From: Candidatus Babeliales bacterium
Lineage (GTDB): Bacteria > Babelota > Babeliae > Babelales > JACPOV01
Assembly: GCA_040879965.1 (NCBI GenBank)
Contig: JBBDJI010000013.1
Span: forward strand, 186,001-250,000
Direction of reading: 5' to 3'
DNA length: 64,000 nt
This document shows positions 35,334-44,179 of this stretch, piece by piece. Below the pieces are notes generated by a model, which had not been told where the DNA came from, did no database searches, and saw only the letters and a program-made list of their open reading frames with translations. Both the position numbers and the translations under genes were made by a program. Within the stretch, counting starts at the first letter, position 1, and every line of letters begins with the position of its first letter.

Positions 35334-35708
35334 GTGAAAAATTTACAAAAACAAGCAGTTTTTTTATTAACTATTATATTGTCATGTTTTTCTTTAACTA
35401 ATGCTTATACTTATAATTTTCTTAATAATACGGGAGAAAAAATTTTTGTTGAAGCATGGCAGATGGGGGTGAAGCCATCGAAATTTCGACCTAGCCGTTG
35501 CACAGAAAGACAACAAGTTTTGAATAAGGAATTAAATTCTTTTGAAGCTGTAAACGCAAAAACTAGTTGGTTCTGTTGTATTGATGAAATTAGAATTAAT
35601 GGGAAAAAAATAATTCGTCCTGGTGATGGGCGTTCTGTATGTCCCAGTACACATGGGCAAACGTGGCTTATAATAAAAAAGAAAGATAGTTTTGATATAA
35701 TTAAATAA
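35334..35708 (+). CDS. Small secreted N-x-T protein, cysteine-rich
   Basis: 124 residues from GTG 35334 with AAGGG upstream; the longer frame from 35286 lacks a site. Signal ends 'SLTNAYTY', then 'YNFLNNTGEKIFVEAWQM', the family motif. Four cysteines (RCTE, WFCCID, SVCPS) suggest one or two disulfides in an oxidising compartment. The C-terminal 'WLIIKKKDSFDIIK' resembles the ending of 33856-34215. Unknown role. Confidence 0.6.
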   Translation: MKNLQKQAVFLLTIILSCFSLTNAYTYNFLNNTGEKIFVEAWQMGVKPSKFRPSRCTERQQVLNKELNSFEAVNAKTSWFCCIDEIRINGKKIIRPGDGRSVCPSTHGQTWLIIKKKDSFDIIK

Positions 35709-35796
35709 ACAGAGATTAATTTTTGAGAAGTTTAAATTTTCAAAAGATGAAAAAATTCAAAGTAGAGCGTATAAAAAAGAAAAAATAGGGTTAAAG

Positions 35797-36231
35797 ATGA
35801 AAAAGTTTTTTTTACTTTTAATAATTCTTTGCACAGGATCATTACTTCAGGCCAAGGGGGAAATAAAAAAATATAAATTTACTTTCAGAAATGAAACCGG
35901 AGAAAAAGGGCCATTTCCAATTTTATTTTGGTCTGGTAACAATTATCGTGAGATCAGCGAAAGAATAAGAGCATACCTTCTTCAAAAATCACGGAAAAAA
36001 AAAGATCAGCCGAATCAACGCTTTGAATTAGAGTCAACAAGATTAATCACATCTGGTAATCCGTGTATGGGTGCTGCTTTAGTAAATAAAAAGAACGAGT
36101 ATGTACACGGTATTATGGACTGCGACAGCGGTAAAAAAGATAGAAAGGACTCTGTGTTGCAAAAATCGGAGAGGAATAATTATTTCTTTTCTCCAGGTAT
36201 CTATCCGACTGCAAAACCAAAACGAAAATAA
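35797..36231 (+). CDS. Small secreted N-x-T protein
   Basis: 144 residues. Signal (about 1-20, 'GSLLQAKGE'), then 'YKFTFRNETGEKGPFPILFW' as the family motif. The rest is rich in Lys/Arg with one Cys pair (NPCMGA, MDCDSG) and the ending 'FFSPGIYPTAKPKRK'. It is the last gene of the plus-strand N-x-T cluster, ending at a bidirectional terminator. Unknown role. Confidence 0.6.
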   Translation: MKKFFLLLIILCTGSLLQAKGEIKKYKFTFRNETGEKGPFPILFWSGNNYREISERIRAYLLQKSRKKKDQPNQRFELESTRLITSGNPCMGAALVNKKNEYVHGIMDCDSGKKDRKDSVLQKSERNNYFFSPGIYPTAKPKRK

Positions 36232-36244
36232 GCGCTTCATTATA

Positions 36245-36267
36245 AGGGCGCGTATATTTCGCGCCCT
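36245..36267. terminator. Bidirectional hairpin between an N-x-T gene and dnaK
   Basis: AGGGCGCG (36245-36252) pairs with CGCGCCCT (36260-36267) around TATATTT. Short T-rich sequence on the plus side. Lies between convergent stops. Confidence 0.75.
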
Positions 36268-36280
36268 CTTTGAATTATTT

Positions 36281-38179
36281 TTAGCTAATATCAGTATCTA
36301 TAGGTCCTTGGCCGGATTTATCTTTTGATTCATCTGGTTGTTGCTCTTGAGAGGCCTGTTCTGCTCCTGGAGTGCCTGATTGTTTATATAGATTTTCTGC
36401 TACTTTATACCAGGTTTGGCTCAACTCATTAGTTGCTTTTTCAAGCTCTTCAGCATTGCTTTCATGTTCTTTTAATGCAGTTTTTGCTTTTTCAATTGCT
36501 TGTTGGACATTTTGAACGTCAGTTTCAGCTAATTTATCTTTATTTTCAGTAAGCGATTTTTCGATTTCAAGAATCGAACCATCAAGGCGATTGCGTTTTT
36601 CGATTAATTCTCGCGCTTGTTTATCTTCTTGTTCGTGTGATTTAGCTTCATTGACCATGCGATCAATTTCTTCCTTCGATAAACCGCCACCTGAAGTGAT
36701 AGTAATCTGTTGTTCTTTTCCGGTTGCTTTATCTTTTGCCGATACATTTACAATACCATTTGCATCGATATCAAAAGCTACTTCAACTTGTGGAACGCCA
36801 CGCGGTGCTGGTGGTAATCCTTCAAGGCGGAATTGGCCAAGCATTTTGTTATCTTTAGCAAATTCACGTTCTCCTTGAAATACTCGAATATCTACGGCAG
36901 TTTGATTATTTTCTGCAGTAGAGAATACTTGCGATTTGCGTGTAGGAATAGTGGTGTTTCTCTCAATCAATTTAGTTACAACGCCACCAAGAGTTTCGAT
37001 ACCTAATGAAAGAGGAGTAACATCAAGAAGTAAAACATCGGTTACTTCGCCGGCAAGTACACCACCTTGAATTGCAGCGCCAACAGAAACTACCTCGTCG
37101 GGATTTACCGATTTATTGGGCTCTTTGCCAAAAAAGTCTTTTACTAATTGCTGTACTTTTGGCATCCGGGTAGAACCGCCAACTAAAATAACTTCATCAA
37201 TTTTGTCTTTTGAAATTTTTGCATCGGCCATGGCTTGTTTACATGGTTCTAGCAAACGTTTAAATAAATCTGAGCATAATGATTCAAGTTTTGATCGAGA
37301 TATTTTTATATTTAAATGCTTAGGGCCAGTTGCATCAGCAGTGATATATGGCAAATTTATCTCAGTTTCTTCAATAACTGAAAGTTCTTTTTTTGCTTTT
37401 TCTGCCGCTTCTTTTAGACGCTGCAAAGCCATTTTATCATTGCGTAAGTCAATGCCTTGTTCTTTTTTGAATTCATCAACTAAATAATCGATAAGTTTTT
37501 GATCAATATCGTCACCACCTAGATGTGTATCGCCATTGGTTGACTTTACTTCAATAACGCCGTCGCTAATATCTAAGATTGAGATATCAAAGGTGCCGCC
37601 ACCAAAATCGAATACGGCAATAGTTCCGCTTTTCTTTTTATCTAATCCATATGCAAGTGCTGCTGCGGTTGGCTCATTGATAATTCGTTTAACTTCTAAT
37701 CCTGCAATTTTGCCTGCATCCTTAGTTGCTTGACGTTGTGCATCATTAAAATGCGCAGGGACAGTAATAACCGCTTCAGTAATTTTGCCGCCAAGGTATT
37801 CTTCTGCCGTCTGTTTAATTAAACTTAATATTGCTGCTGATATTTCTTGCGGTGAATATTCTTTGCCTTGTGCCATAATACTGATATCGCCATTTGCACG
37901 CTTAACTATTTTATATGGCATATTTTTGATTTCATTAATCATTTCATCATATTTGCGGCCAACGAAGCGTTTAGCAGAATATATGGTATTTTCTGGATTA
38001 GTGACTGCTTGGCGTTTTGCGATATGGCCTACTAGGCGTTTGCCATCTTTAGTGAATGCAACGATTGAGGGAATAGTATTTGTGCCTTCTTTGCTCAGGA
38101 TAACTTTTGAATTGCCACCTTCCATAAAAGACACAACTGAGTTTGTTGTCCCCAAATCGATGCCAATAATTTTTTTCAT
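36281..38179 (-). CDS. dnaK: Chaperone DnaK (Hsp70)
   Basis: 632 residues, normal length. ATP-driven chaperone of the cytoplasm. Nucleotide domain: '[18 protein letters not shown]' (4-21), '[20 protein letters not shown]', '[15 protein letters not shown]', '[17 protein letters not shown]'. Substrate domain has '[17 protein letters not shown]', then the helical lid. The extreme tail 'GPIDTDIS' lacks the usual EEVD-like or acidic VKDKK end. AAAGGA precedes the ATG. grpE and dnaJ are not adjacent. A HAIR-like site upstream implies HspR control. Confidence 0.97.
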   Translation of the reverse strand: MKKIIGIDLGTTNSVVSFMEGGNSKVILSKEGTNTIPSIVAFTKDGKRLVGHIAKRQAVTNPENTIYSAKRFVGRKYDEMINEIKNMPYKIVKRANGDISIMAQGKEYSPQEISAAILSLIKQTAEEYLGGKITEAVITVPAHFNDAQRQATKDAGKIAGLEVKRIINEPTAAALAYGLDKKKSGTIAVFDFGGGTFDISILDISDGVIEVKSTNGDTHLGGDDIDQKLIDYLVDEFKKEQGIDLRNDKMALQRLKEAAEKAKKELSVIEETEINLPYITADATGPKHLNIKISRSKLESLCSDLFKRLLEPCKQAMADAKISKDKIDEVILVGGSTRMPKVQQLVKDFFGKEPNKSVNPDEVVSVGAAIQGGVLAGEVTDVLLLDVTPLSLGIETLGGVVTKLIERNTTIPTRKSQVFSTAENNQTAVDIRVFQGEREFAKDNKMLGQFRLEGLPPAPRGVPQVEVAFDIDANGIVNVSAKDKATGKEQQITITSGGGLSKEEIDRMVNEAKSHEQEDKQARELIEKRNRLDGSILEIEKSLTENKDKLAETDVQNVQQAIEKAKTALKEHESNAEELEKATNELSQTWYKVAENLYKQSGTPGAEQASQEQQPDESKDKSGQGPIDTDIS

Positions 38180-38244
38180 GAATATCCTTTCTGGACTGCT
38201 ACGATGATAGATGTTACTATCTTAATTAATTTATCTTTATTTAT

Positions 38245-38273
38245 TATATAAATGTAATGTCAGAAAATGTCAA
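38245..38273 (-). promoter_or_regulatory. dnaK promoter
   Basis: On the minus strand TTGACA (plus 38268-38273), 17-base spacer, TATATA (plus 38245-38250); an overlapping TATAAT lies two bases further downstream. Consensus vegetative promoter with a leader of about 60 bases. Confidence 0.75.
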
Positions 38274-38289
38274 GCAAAATTGTAAATTA

Positions 38290-38310
38290 TTTGAGTGAGA
38301 TACGCTCAGA
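38290..38310 (-). promoter_or_regulatory. HAIR-like operator upstream of dnaK
   Basis: Minus strand: TCTGAGC-N7-ACTCAAA against the known HspR site CTTGAGT-N7-ACTCAAG: ten of fourteen half-site positions match and the 7-base spacing is exact. It sits 17 bases upstream of the dnaK -35. An HspR gene is present at 16723-17178. Confidence 0.6.
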
Positions 38311-38388
38311 TTTCTAGTTTGATGTAACTAAAACTTTGAAAAAAAATTGAACCACTAGCCGGTTTTTAGCAATAATATTGTGTGAATT

Positions 38389-38928
38389 TTATTGTTGTTT
38401 TTTTAACTCAATATTTATCTTTGATTGTTCAAGATTTTTACCTGCCAAAGTTATTGATAATTCTATATAATAAACGAACTGTGGAGTCAATTTTTTTTGA
38501 TATCTTTTGCCTGCGAAAGATAAATTAACTACTAACAGCGGAAAATATACCTGAACCATTTCAATGTTTGATGATAAAGGATATTCTTTTTCAGAATTAG
38601 TGTTAACGAATTTAACTTCGTGCGTCAAGCCATAATTCAGAATGACGTACTCTTCTTCTCTTTCTCCAACTTTTATCACTTTACCACGGCGATCGAGGCC
38701 CCATTCTGGAACCTTGGATTTTCTTTTTGATTCGCCAGTTTTTTTTAGTTTACCAAGGTCAATATCTTCTAGAGTTTTTCCCGCAGATACATTATATTGC
38801 TTTTGGCCAATATGCAATATAAAGTTTTGACCAGTTTTGTTTTCTATTTTTGCAATTTTTACCGCTTGGCCGAAGCATAGTTGTGATGCGCATGCTAATA
38901 TGAGCAGTGCAATTGATTTTAACTTCAT
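38389..38928 (-). CDS. Secreted N-x-T protein, minus-strand cluster
   Basis: 179 residues. Signal ending 'SQLCFGQAV', then 'KIAKIENKTGQNFILHIGQK' and 'YNVSAGKTLEDIDLGKLKKT', both shared with the two genes upstream. The rest is strand-rich and ends 'LAGKNLEQSKINIELKKQ', also shared ('GAKLKNSKISVHTQ', 'GENLENSEIDISAG'). Its start overlaps the previous stop by 4 bases, so it is coupled to it. Family unknown; a repeated-strand extracellular fold is likely. Confidence 0.65.
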   Translation of the reverse strand: MKLKSIALLILACASQLCFGQAVKIAKIENKTGQNFILHIGQKQYNVSAGKTLEDIDLGKLKKTGESKRKSKVPEWGLDRRGKVIKVGEREEEYVILNYGLTHEVKFVNTNSEKEYPLSSNIEMVQVYFPLLVVNLSFAGKRYQKKLTPQFVYYIELSITLAGKNLEQSKINIELKKQQ

Positions 38929-39491
38929 TTTATTTCCTTAATTTGCGTATGGACACTAATTTTTGAATTTTTAAGTTTTGCACCTTCTAGAATGAGTGTT
39001 ATGTCGTGGTAATCTTGATAGTTATTAGATGATGTTTTAAGTGATTTTCTATCCTGTTTAAATGCTTGCGTAGAAGGAACTTCTTTCTTTCGATGATCTG
39101 GGCGATAGTACTCTGGGATAGTAATAGTTATTGCGCGCGCAAGGACTGCGTCAGGAAATAATTGTTTATCAGGATATTTGTCTACTATGAAAAATAATCG
39201 ATATGTTTCTTTTGATGTAAAATTAAAGATCTTAATTTCTTGTGCTAAAGAATATTTGACTGCTTGGCGATACGTGCTAAGTACTTTCATTGGGAGATTT
39301 ATATTTTCCTGAGATTCTTCTGGTGGTAAAGGAAATAGTTTATCACCAACATGCAATGTAAAAGTTTGATCAGTTTTATTTTCTATTTTTGCAATTTTTG
39401 CTTTTGGTATCGTAAACTCAACTTGGCCAAAACTTAATTGCGATGAGATTGTTAGTATGGTAGTAATGAGCTTTATTTTAAAATTCTTCAT
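38925..39491 (-). CDS. Secreted N-x-T protein, minus-strand cluster
   Basis: 188 residues. Signal 'MKNFKIKLITTILTISSQLS' ending 'FGQVE' is nearly identical to that of 39647-40216, while the mature part ('IAKIENKTDQTFTLHVGDK') is homologous but well diverged. Ends with the 'AKLKNSKISV' strand. Coupled to the following gene by a 4-base overlap. The upstream 120 bases are also a duplicate of the other gene's leader, so the two copies came from one duplication. No known family. Confidence 0.65.
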   Translation of the reverse strand: MKNFKIKLITTILTISSQLSFGQVEFTIPKAKIAKIENKTDQTFTLHVGDKLFPLPPEESQENINLPMKVLSTYRQAVKYSLAQEIKIFNFTSKETYRLFFIVDKYPDKQLFPDAVLARAITITIPEYYRPDHRKKEVPSTQAFKQDRKSLKTSSNNYQDYHDITLILEGAKLKNSKISVHTQIKEIK

Positions 39492-39503
39492 AATATATAT
39501 ACC

Positions 39504-39620
39504 CTTTTTTATTTAGCAAATAAATAATGCCATTTCCTTTATTTATGATTATGCCATTATTTACGGCATAATCTGAATAGATTGCTTCGTTTTTATTTTT
39601 CGATTAAAAAATGATTATTT
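39504..39620 (-). repeat. Duplicated promoter/leader, copy A
   Basis: Closely matches 40225-40340. Contains the 9-bp palindrome GATTATGCC (39547-39555) / GGCATAATC (39565-39573), whose right half on the minus strand supplies a -10-like CATAAT. Together with the adjacent signal-peptide DNA the duplicated unit is about 200 bases. Confidence 0.75.
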
Positions 39621-39646
39621 TATTTTGCTTCTTCTATTTTGGGTTC

Positions 39647-40216
39647 TTATTCACTAGAAAGTCCATTTGTAGTGATTCCGGCTGAAATATCTATTTCTGA
39701 ATTTTCGAGATTTTCTCCGAACAAACGAAGATCTATGACATAATGATCGTCTATTTTATAAAAATCGGTAACCTTGGAAATTTTTAGTTTATGAATAAAG
39801 GTATCGCTGACAATAGTTTGGCCTCCTTTTGCCAATGATGCATTTACCTGTAAATTTGCTAAGCCAAATTTAATAGATTTGCTTACTCCTAAACCCAATA
39901 GATATCTTTGATTAGTTTTAGGATTTGAAATTTGAAAAATTTTTGCTAAATCATAATAAGTTTTATATTGTCCAGGAAAATCTTTCAAGATTTTTAAATC
40001 GAGATATATATTTTTTTCTAGCCTTTTTCCTGCTTTAATATCATATGTTGTGTTACCAACTCTAAGCATTAAGTCCTGATTTGTATTATTTTCTAAATTT
40101 TGAATGCTAGCGGATGGTGTGATTGGCATTCGCGTTGTAGGTGGTGCCTGGCCAAAACTCAATTGCGATGAGATTGTTAATATGGCAGTAAAGAGCTTTA
40201 TTCTAAAATCCTTCAT
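39647..40216 (-). CDS. Secreted N-x-T protein, minus-strand cluster
   Basis: 189 residues from ATG 40216 (AAGGAG upstream; the 8-codon longer frame is not supported). Signal 'MKDFRIKLFTAILTISSQLS' ending 'FGQAPP', then a short Pro/Thr linker and 'SIQNLENNTNQDLMLRVGNT', 'YDIKAGKRLEKNIYL'. C-terminal 'GENLENSEIDISAG' strand as in its neighbours. It has its own promoter and leader (copy B). Function unknown. Confidence 0.65.
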   Translation of the reverse strand: MKDFRIKLFTAILTISSQLSFGQAPPTTRMPITPSASIQNLENNTNQDLMLRVGNTTYDIKAGKRLEKNIYLDLKILKDFPGQYKTYYDLAKIFQISNPKTNQRYLLGLGVSKSIKFGLANLQVNASLAKGGQTIVSDTFIHKLKISKVTDFYKIDDHYVIDLRLFGENLENSEIDISAGITTNGLSSE

Positions 40217-40224
40217 AATATCTC

Positions 40225-40340
40225 CTTTTTTATTTAGCAAATAAATAATGCTATTTTCTTTATTTATGATTATACCATGATTTACGGTATAATCTGAATA
40301 GATTGCTTCGTTTTTATTTTTCGATTAAAAATGATTACTT
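40225..40340 (-). repeat. Duplicated promoter/leader, copy B
   Basis: Second copy of the 39504-39620 unit. Its palindrome is GATTATACC (40268-40276) / GGTATAATC (40286-40294): relative to copy A a G-C pair has become A-T on both arms. The minus strand then reads a perfect TATAAT within the palindrome. Confidence 0.75.
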
Positions 40341-40551
40341 TTAATTATTAATAATTTCCCCCTAAACTAGGCTTTTTTGGTTGTTTTATTTCATTGAAAT
40401 ATACAAATTATCTTAGTGTGGTTTGCTCATATTTCTTAATGCAGCTACCTTTAGATATTCATAATGAATGGAACAATGTCGCATAATTCCATAGCTAATG
40501 TCAAAAAACAGCTTGGCCTTTTTAGATATTTGTTAGAATAATTATTTTAGG

Positions 40552-40720
40552 CGGCTACGCGCGTATGCGGCGCAGGGACACTCCACTCCGTCTTCACCCA
40601 TCACCCCATACGCGCTATCATTTTTTATGATGAATTAAGTTTTATTACGAGCATAATCGACTTTTATTGGGGTGCTGGTCTTGACTACGTGCATACTACG
40701 AAGTTAATGCTCTCGAAGTT
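40552..40720. other. GC-richer island in a 535-base gene-free stretch
   Basis: Within 40341-40875 there is no convincing gene. The segment 40552-40615 is strikingly GC-rich for this DNA and has GCGCGTATG paired with CATACGCGC about 43 bases apart. All three plus frames are open across it; one runs about 80 codons to near 40800 but has no usable start. It could be a dispersed repeat, a structured RNA or a gene remnant. Confidence 0.4.
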
Positions 40721-40724
40721 ATAC

Positions 40725-40870
40725 AAAGAAGAAAAGACATGGGGGGAGGAAATGAAGAGTAAAGAAATAAAGAGTAAGAGTATACAAAGATTATAAGACA
40801 GTATAAGAATAAATAAAAGTTAAGAGTAAGGAAAAGACAAACAAGAAAAGAAAAATAAGTAAGGAAATAA
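40725..40870 (+). other. Purine-rich tract downstream of the flippase gene
   Basis: About 145 bases with very few C or T on the plus strand, built of loosely repeated AAGAGTAA-like words. On the minus strand it is the pyrimidine-rich sequence directly after the flippase stop, where no hairpin terminator is seen. Confidence 0.5.
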
Positions 40871-40875
40871 GGAAT

Positions 40876-42303
40876 TTAATAATTCATTACTACTCTTAAG
40901 AACCATATGGAAAAACTATGAGCTAGAGGAACCTTTGTGGTGATGAAATAAAAAATAAAAACAAGTAAACTTGTTCTTATTGCGATAGGAATAACATCCT
41001 GCAATTTACTGGTAAAATGATACGTGCGATAAACGGTATAATACATTATTAATAAACTAACCAATCGTACGATACTCACGAGCGCAATAGTTTCTATAAA
41101 ACCAATTAACGCTCTCTTATTAAACCATAATATAAAAAAGAACATAATTGCATAAGTAATATAAACAGCCATTAAAAAGCGATACGATCGTTCTACTTCA
41201 AGCAGTCGCTCATAAGCCAGCAACATAATTTCTAAAAGGTAACTTCCTGTAATGATACAAAATAATTTGATAATCACATGGTCGTTTATATGATTCATAA
41301 TAAAATACGCAAACAATATAAATAAACCAAAAAATGGAAAGCAGAGCGAAGCAACCTTCGTCGTTAATTTTTCGAAGGCAATCTCCATAAGTTTTGTCTT
41401 GTTAGGCAAAGTATATATGTGAGCAAGGAGTGAAGTATCGCTCGTACCAATAGTTTTTATAATTATACGCTGAAATACTAATGCACCATCATTGGCAATT
41501 TTATACATACCAGCCATTTCTGGGCCCATATTATAGGTAATAATCGGAATCATAAAATTACGTTCAGACAAACTTCTTAATGCCGTATTTATCCACATCA
41601 CTGCTGAATGGATTACAAACTGTTTACTTAAAAGCTTTGAAGGGATAGGAACTTCTGTTTGTGGCATTATTTGTTTATATAAATGTGGCAACCGAAATAA
41701 TGAAAAAATTATAGTTGCGAGACTTGCGCCTATTTTATTAGTGATAATACTATTTAAAAGGGCGTTGCCGCTATAGTAATGGATCGCTATGAAACTGCTC
41801 AATGTTTCTATCATAAGAAAAAATGCATTGATACTATTAAATTGTTTTTGCCAAAAATGTGCATGAAAGATAAGACGTAATATGGCCAAGATCCCTTCAG
41901 CAGCAAAAAGCATTGATATGCTAATAGCAGAAATGTGCATATTTATGCTTAGGTTTAGGAGTGCTCCCGAATAATTGGTTGCAATGTTTAATATTGGTAT
42001 CATTATTATAATTAAACAAGTTTGGGTAAGTAGGATGGCAATTATAAAATTCTGATGAGCGGTTTTATTTTTTGCAAACTCAGGAATATAGCGAGGGACT
42101 GATTTTCTGAAACCAAAATCTATCCATAACAAGATAAGAAAGATGATACTATTAATATTTGCCCATGCGGCAAATTCTGTTGAGGTAAGAGTGCGATATA
42201 ATATAAAAGTTAAAAATGTATAACTAATTTTTTGTGCGATATAAAAAAAACCGTTCCAATTAATACTGGTATTAAATTGGTAAAAAATTTGTTGCGTATT
42301 CAT
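40876..42303 (-). CDS. Polysaccharide-type flippase (Wzx/MurJ-like membrane protein)
   Basis: 475 residues with about twelve to fourteen membrane helices. The N-terminal 'FYIAQKISYTFLTFILYRTL' followed by 'EFAAWANINSIIFLILLWID' and 'RKSVPRYIPEFA' match the pattern of polysaccharide exporters of the MOP superfamily. It would flip lipid-linked sugars across the inner membrane. No glycosyltransferase lies next to it, so the substrate is open. It is transcribed alone. Confidence 0.7.
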   Translation of the reverse strand: MNTQQIFYQFNTSINWNGFFYIAQKISYTFLTFILYRTLTSTEFAAWANINSIIFLILLWIDFGFRKSVPRYIPEFAKNKTAHQNFIIAILLTQTCLIIIMIPILNIATNYSGALLNLSINMHISAISISMLFAAEGILAILRLIFHAHFWQKQFNSINAFFLMIETLSSFIAIHYYSGNALLNSIITNKIGASLATIIFSLFRLPHLYKQIMPQTEVPIPSKLLSKQFVIHSAVMWINTALRSLSERNFMIPIITYNMGPEMAGMYKIANDGALVFQRIIIKTIGTSDTSLLAHIYTLPNKTKLMEIAFEKLTTKVASLCFPFFGLFILFAYFIMNHINDHVIIKLFCIITGSYLLEIMLLAYERLLEVERSYRFLMAVYITYAIMFFFILWFNKRALIGFIETIALVSIVRLVSLLIMYYTVYRTYHFTSKLQDVIPIAIRTSLLVFIFYFITTKVPLAHSFSIWFLRVVMNY

Positions 42304-42585
42304 GTTGTTTAGTGTAGTTCAATTGACCAAGAAGTATAGTCGATAGATTTTTGCTTTTTAATATTTCTTGTTCATCATATAAAAATATTTTATTGCAAAA
42401 TTATCAAACAGGATAACATTGTGATGGTAAATTAAAATAAGCATAAATTCGGTTCGTCTTGGCAAGTTTCAATTATTGGGGCTTGAACATTGAGTGTTTT
42501 ATTTTTGTTTTTAAAAAAAGCAAAAATATTGGCAATTTTTATTTGGCCGAACAGGAAATGTTTTTCATATTATTATGTTTATAAA

Positions 42586-42614
42586 TTACAAAGTTTTTGA
42601 CATTATGTTATACT
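42586..42614 (+). promoter_or_regulatory. Promoter of the carD-miaA-recA run
   Basis: TTACAA (42586-42591), 17-base spacer, TATACT (42609-42614). It lies inside the longer carD frame, which supports the downstream start at 42680. The rest of the 42304-42679 spacer shows nothing else I can name. Confidence 0.55.
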
Positions 42615-42679
42615 TAAATGGTACAGGTAAAAGTTCTGTTGATGTAGGTTGTCATGGGCTTAAAAAAAAGGAATTCCCT

Positions 42680-43210
42680 ATGTTCAATCTTGGTGATAGA
42701 GTTGTTTACCCTGGGCATGGTGTCGCACACATTAATCAGGTTATTAAAAAAGTAATTGGTGGACAAGTAACAACATTTTATGAATTAAAATTTATCAACA
42801 AAGATATGACTATTTTAATACCAACAACCGGTTCCTCTACGATCGGTGTACGACCGCTTAGCTCAAGCGATAGTATTAACGATATTTTCTCTTTTCTTGC
42901 ACAATCAGTGAAAAAAATTAAATCTTCTGAAGTTATCATTAATTGGAAGCAGCGAAATAAAGAGTACCAATCAAAACTGCGGACCGGCAAGCTTAAAGAT
43001 ATTTCAGAAATTTATCGTGAATTAAAACATATTGAACAATACAAGGAACTTTCATTTTGCGAAAAAAGTTTACTGCAGCAAACCGAATCACTACTAGTTG
43101 AAGAGATAGCTTTAGTAAAAAAATTTGGACCAGAAAAAGCAGTCGAATATCTCAGATCAATTTTTAATCCTCATCAAGGAGCTTCAATGGTTATGCAGAA
43201 AGCTTTGTAA
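42680..43210 (+). CDS. carD: CarD-family transcription regulator
   Basis: 176 residues from ATG 42680 with AAGGA upstream. CarD binds RNA polymerase beta through a Tudor-like domain and stabilises open complexes. The N-terminal 'FNLGDRVVYPGHGVAHINQV' and 'FYELKFINKDMTILIPT' are the RNA-polymerase-interacting domain. The C-terminal helical domain contains 'IYRELKHIEQYKELSFCEKS'. It begins a tightly packed run: miaA starts 6 bases later. Confidence 0.92.
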   Translation: MFNLGDRVVYPGHGVAHINQVIKKVIGGQVTTFYELKFINKDMTILIPTTGSSTIGVRPLSSSDSINDIFSFLAQSVKKIKSSEVIINWKQRNKEYQSKLRTGKLKDISEIYRELKHIEQYKELSFCEKSLLQQTESLLVEEIALVKKFGPEKAVEYLRSIFNPHQGASMVMQKAL

Positions 43211-43216
43211 TAATTC

Positions 43217-44179
43217 ATGGGAAAAAAAATACTGGTAATATATGGACCAACCGGCGTTGGCAAAAGTGATTTTGCATTAAAGTTAGCACGCTTAATGAAT
43301 GGAGAAATTATTAATGCTGACGTTGGTCAATTTTATACGCCACTTTCTATTGGTACTGCAAAACCTGCATGGCAAAGCAGCGATGTGCCTCATTATTTAT
43401 TTGATATTATTGATAAGCCAAGAAATATTACTGTTACCGAATATCGTTCTTTAGTGCATGGTCTCATTTTAAAAATATGGGACAGAAATGCATTGCCAAT
43501 TATAGTGGGCGGCAGTACTTTTTATATCAATTCTCTTTTTTTTCCGCCACAAAGCGAAGCATTAGAAAATAAGAATATGAGTTCATTTGATCAATATAGC
43601 GATAAGCAATTGTGGGAGATGCTCAAAAAAATAGATCCACAACGCGCTTCAGAAATCCATCCCCATGATACCTATCGCATTAAGCGTGCACTTACCATTT
43701 GGGAACAAACTAATATAAAGCCTTCAGAATATAAACCGCAGTATGAACCACTTGCACCATATTTTCTTTTATTTTTAAACCGAGAACGTTTTGAACTTTA
43801 TAATCGAATTAATGAACGAGTAAAACAAATGATTCAGGTTGGTTGGATAGAAGAAGTAGCCGCACTAGAAGGTACCGAATGGGAATCATTTTTACAACAT
43901 AAAAAAATTATTGGCTATGATGATATTCTTTATTATCTTGCGCAAAAAAATAATCATGCAAGTATAAATACACTTATTGCAACGATTGCACAAAAAACAC
44001 GCAATTATGCCAAAAGACAAATAACTTTTTGGCAGATGCTTAAACGCAAATTAACCCCTTTAGCAAAACAAGAATATAATGTAAAAATTAAATCTTTGTG
44101 TTTGACAAATAATGAACAAGAGGAAAAATATATACTGATGATGCAAGAAATAAAACAGTGGTTTTTTAAGGATGCATAA
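43217..44179 (+). CDS. miaA: tRNA dimethylallyltransferase
   Basis: 320 residues, normal. It transfers a dimethylallyl group to A37 of tRNAs reading UNN codons. P-loop 'GPTGVGKSDFAL' (9-20), 'GTAKP' and 'VPHYLFDI' near 50-65, 'IIVGGSTFYINSLF' near 100, and 'RVKQMIQVGWIEEV'. The usual D-S-x-Q-x-Y motif reads 'ADVGQFY' (Val for Ser, Gly for the variable residue), a modest deviation around a catalytic Asp that is kept. The next gene starts on the base after its stop. Confidence 0.94.
   Translation: MGKKILVIYGPTGVGKSDFALKLARLMNGEIINADVGQFYTPLSIGTAKPAWQSSDVPHYLFDIIDKPRNITVTEYRSLVHGLILKIWDRNALPIIVGGSTFYINSLFFPPQSEALENKNMSSFDQYSDKQLWEMLKKIDPQRASEIHPHDTYRIKRALTIWEQTNIKPSEYKPQYEPLAPYFLLFLNRERFELYNRINERVKQMIQVGWIEEVAALEGTEWESFLQHKKIIGYDDILYYLAQKNNHASINTLIATIAQKTRNYAKRQITFWQMLKRKLTPLAKQEYNVKIKSLCLTNNEQEEKYILMMQEIKQWFFKDA

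Noticed and set aside
37116-38207. Long plus-strand frames opposite dnaK
   Set aside because: dnaK is unambiguous on the minus strand; these are shadows.
40552-40799. About 80 open codons across the second GC-rich island
   Set aside because: No start codon near the beginning, no ribosome site, and the second half is low-complexity purine sequence.
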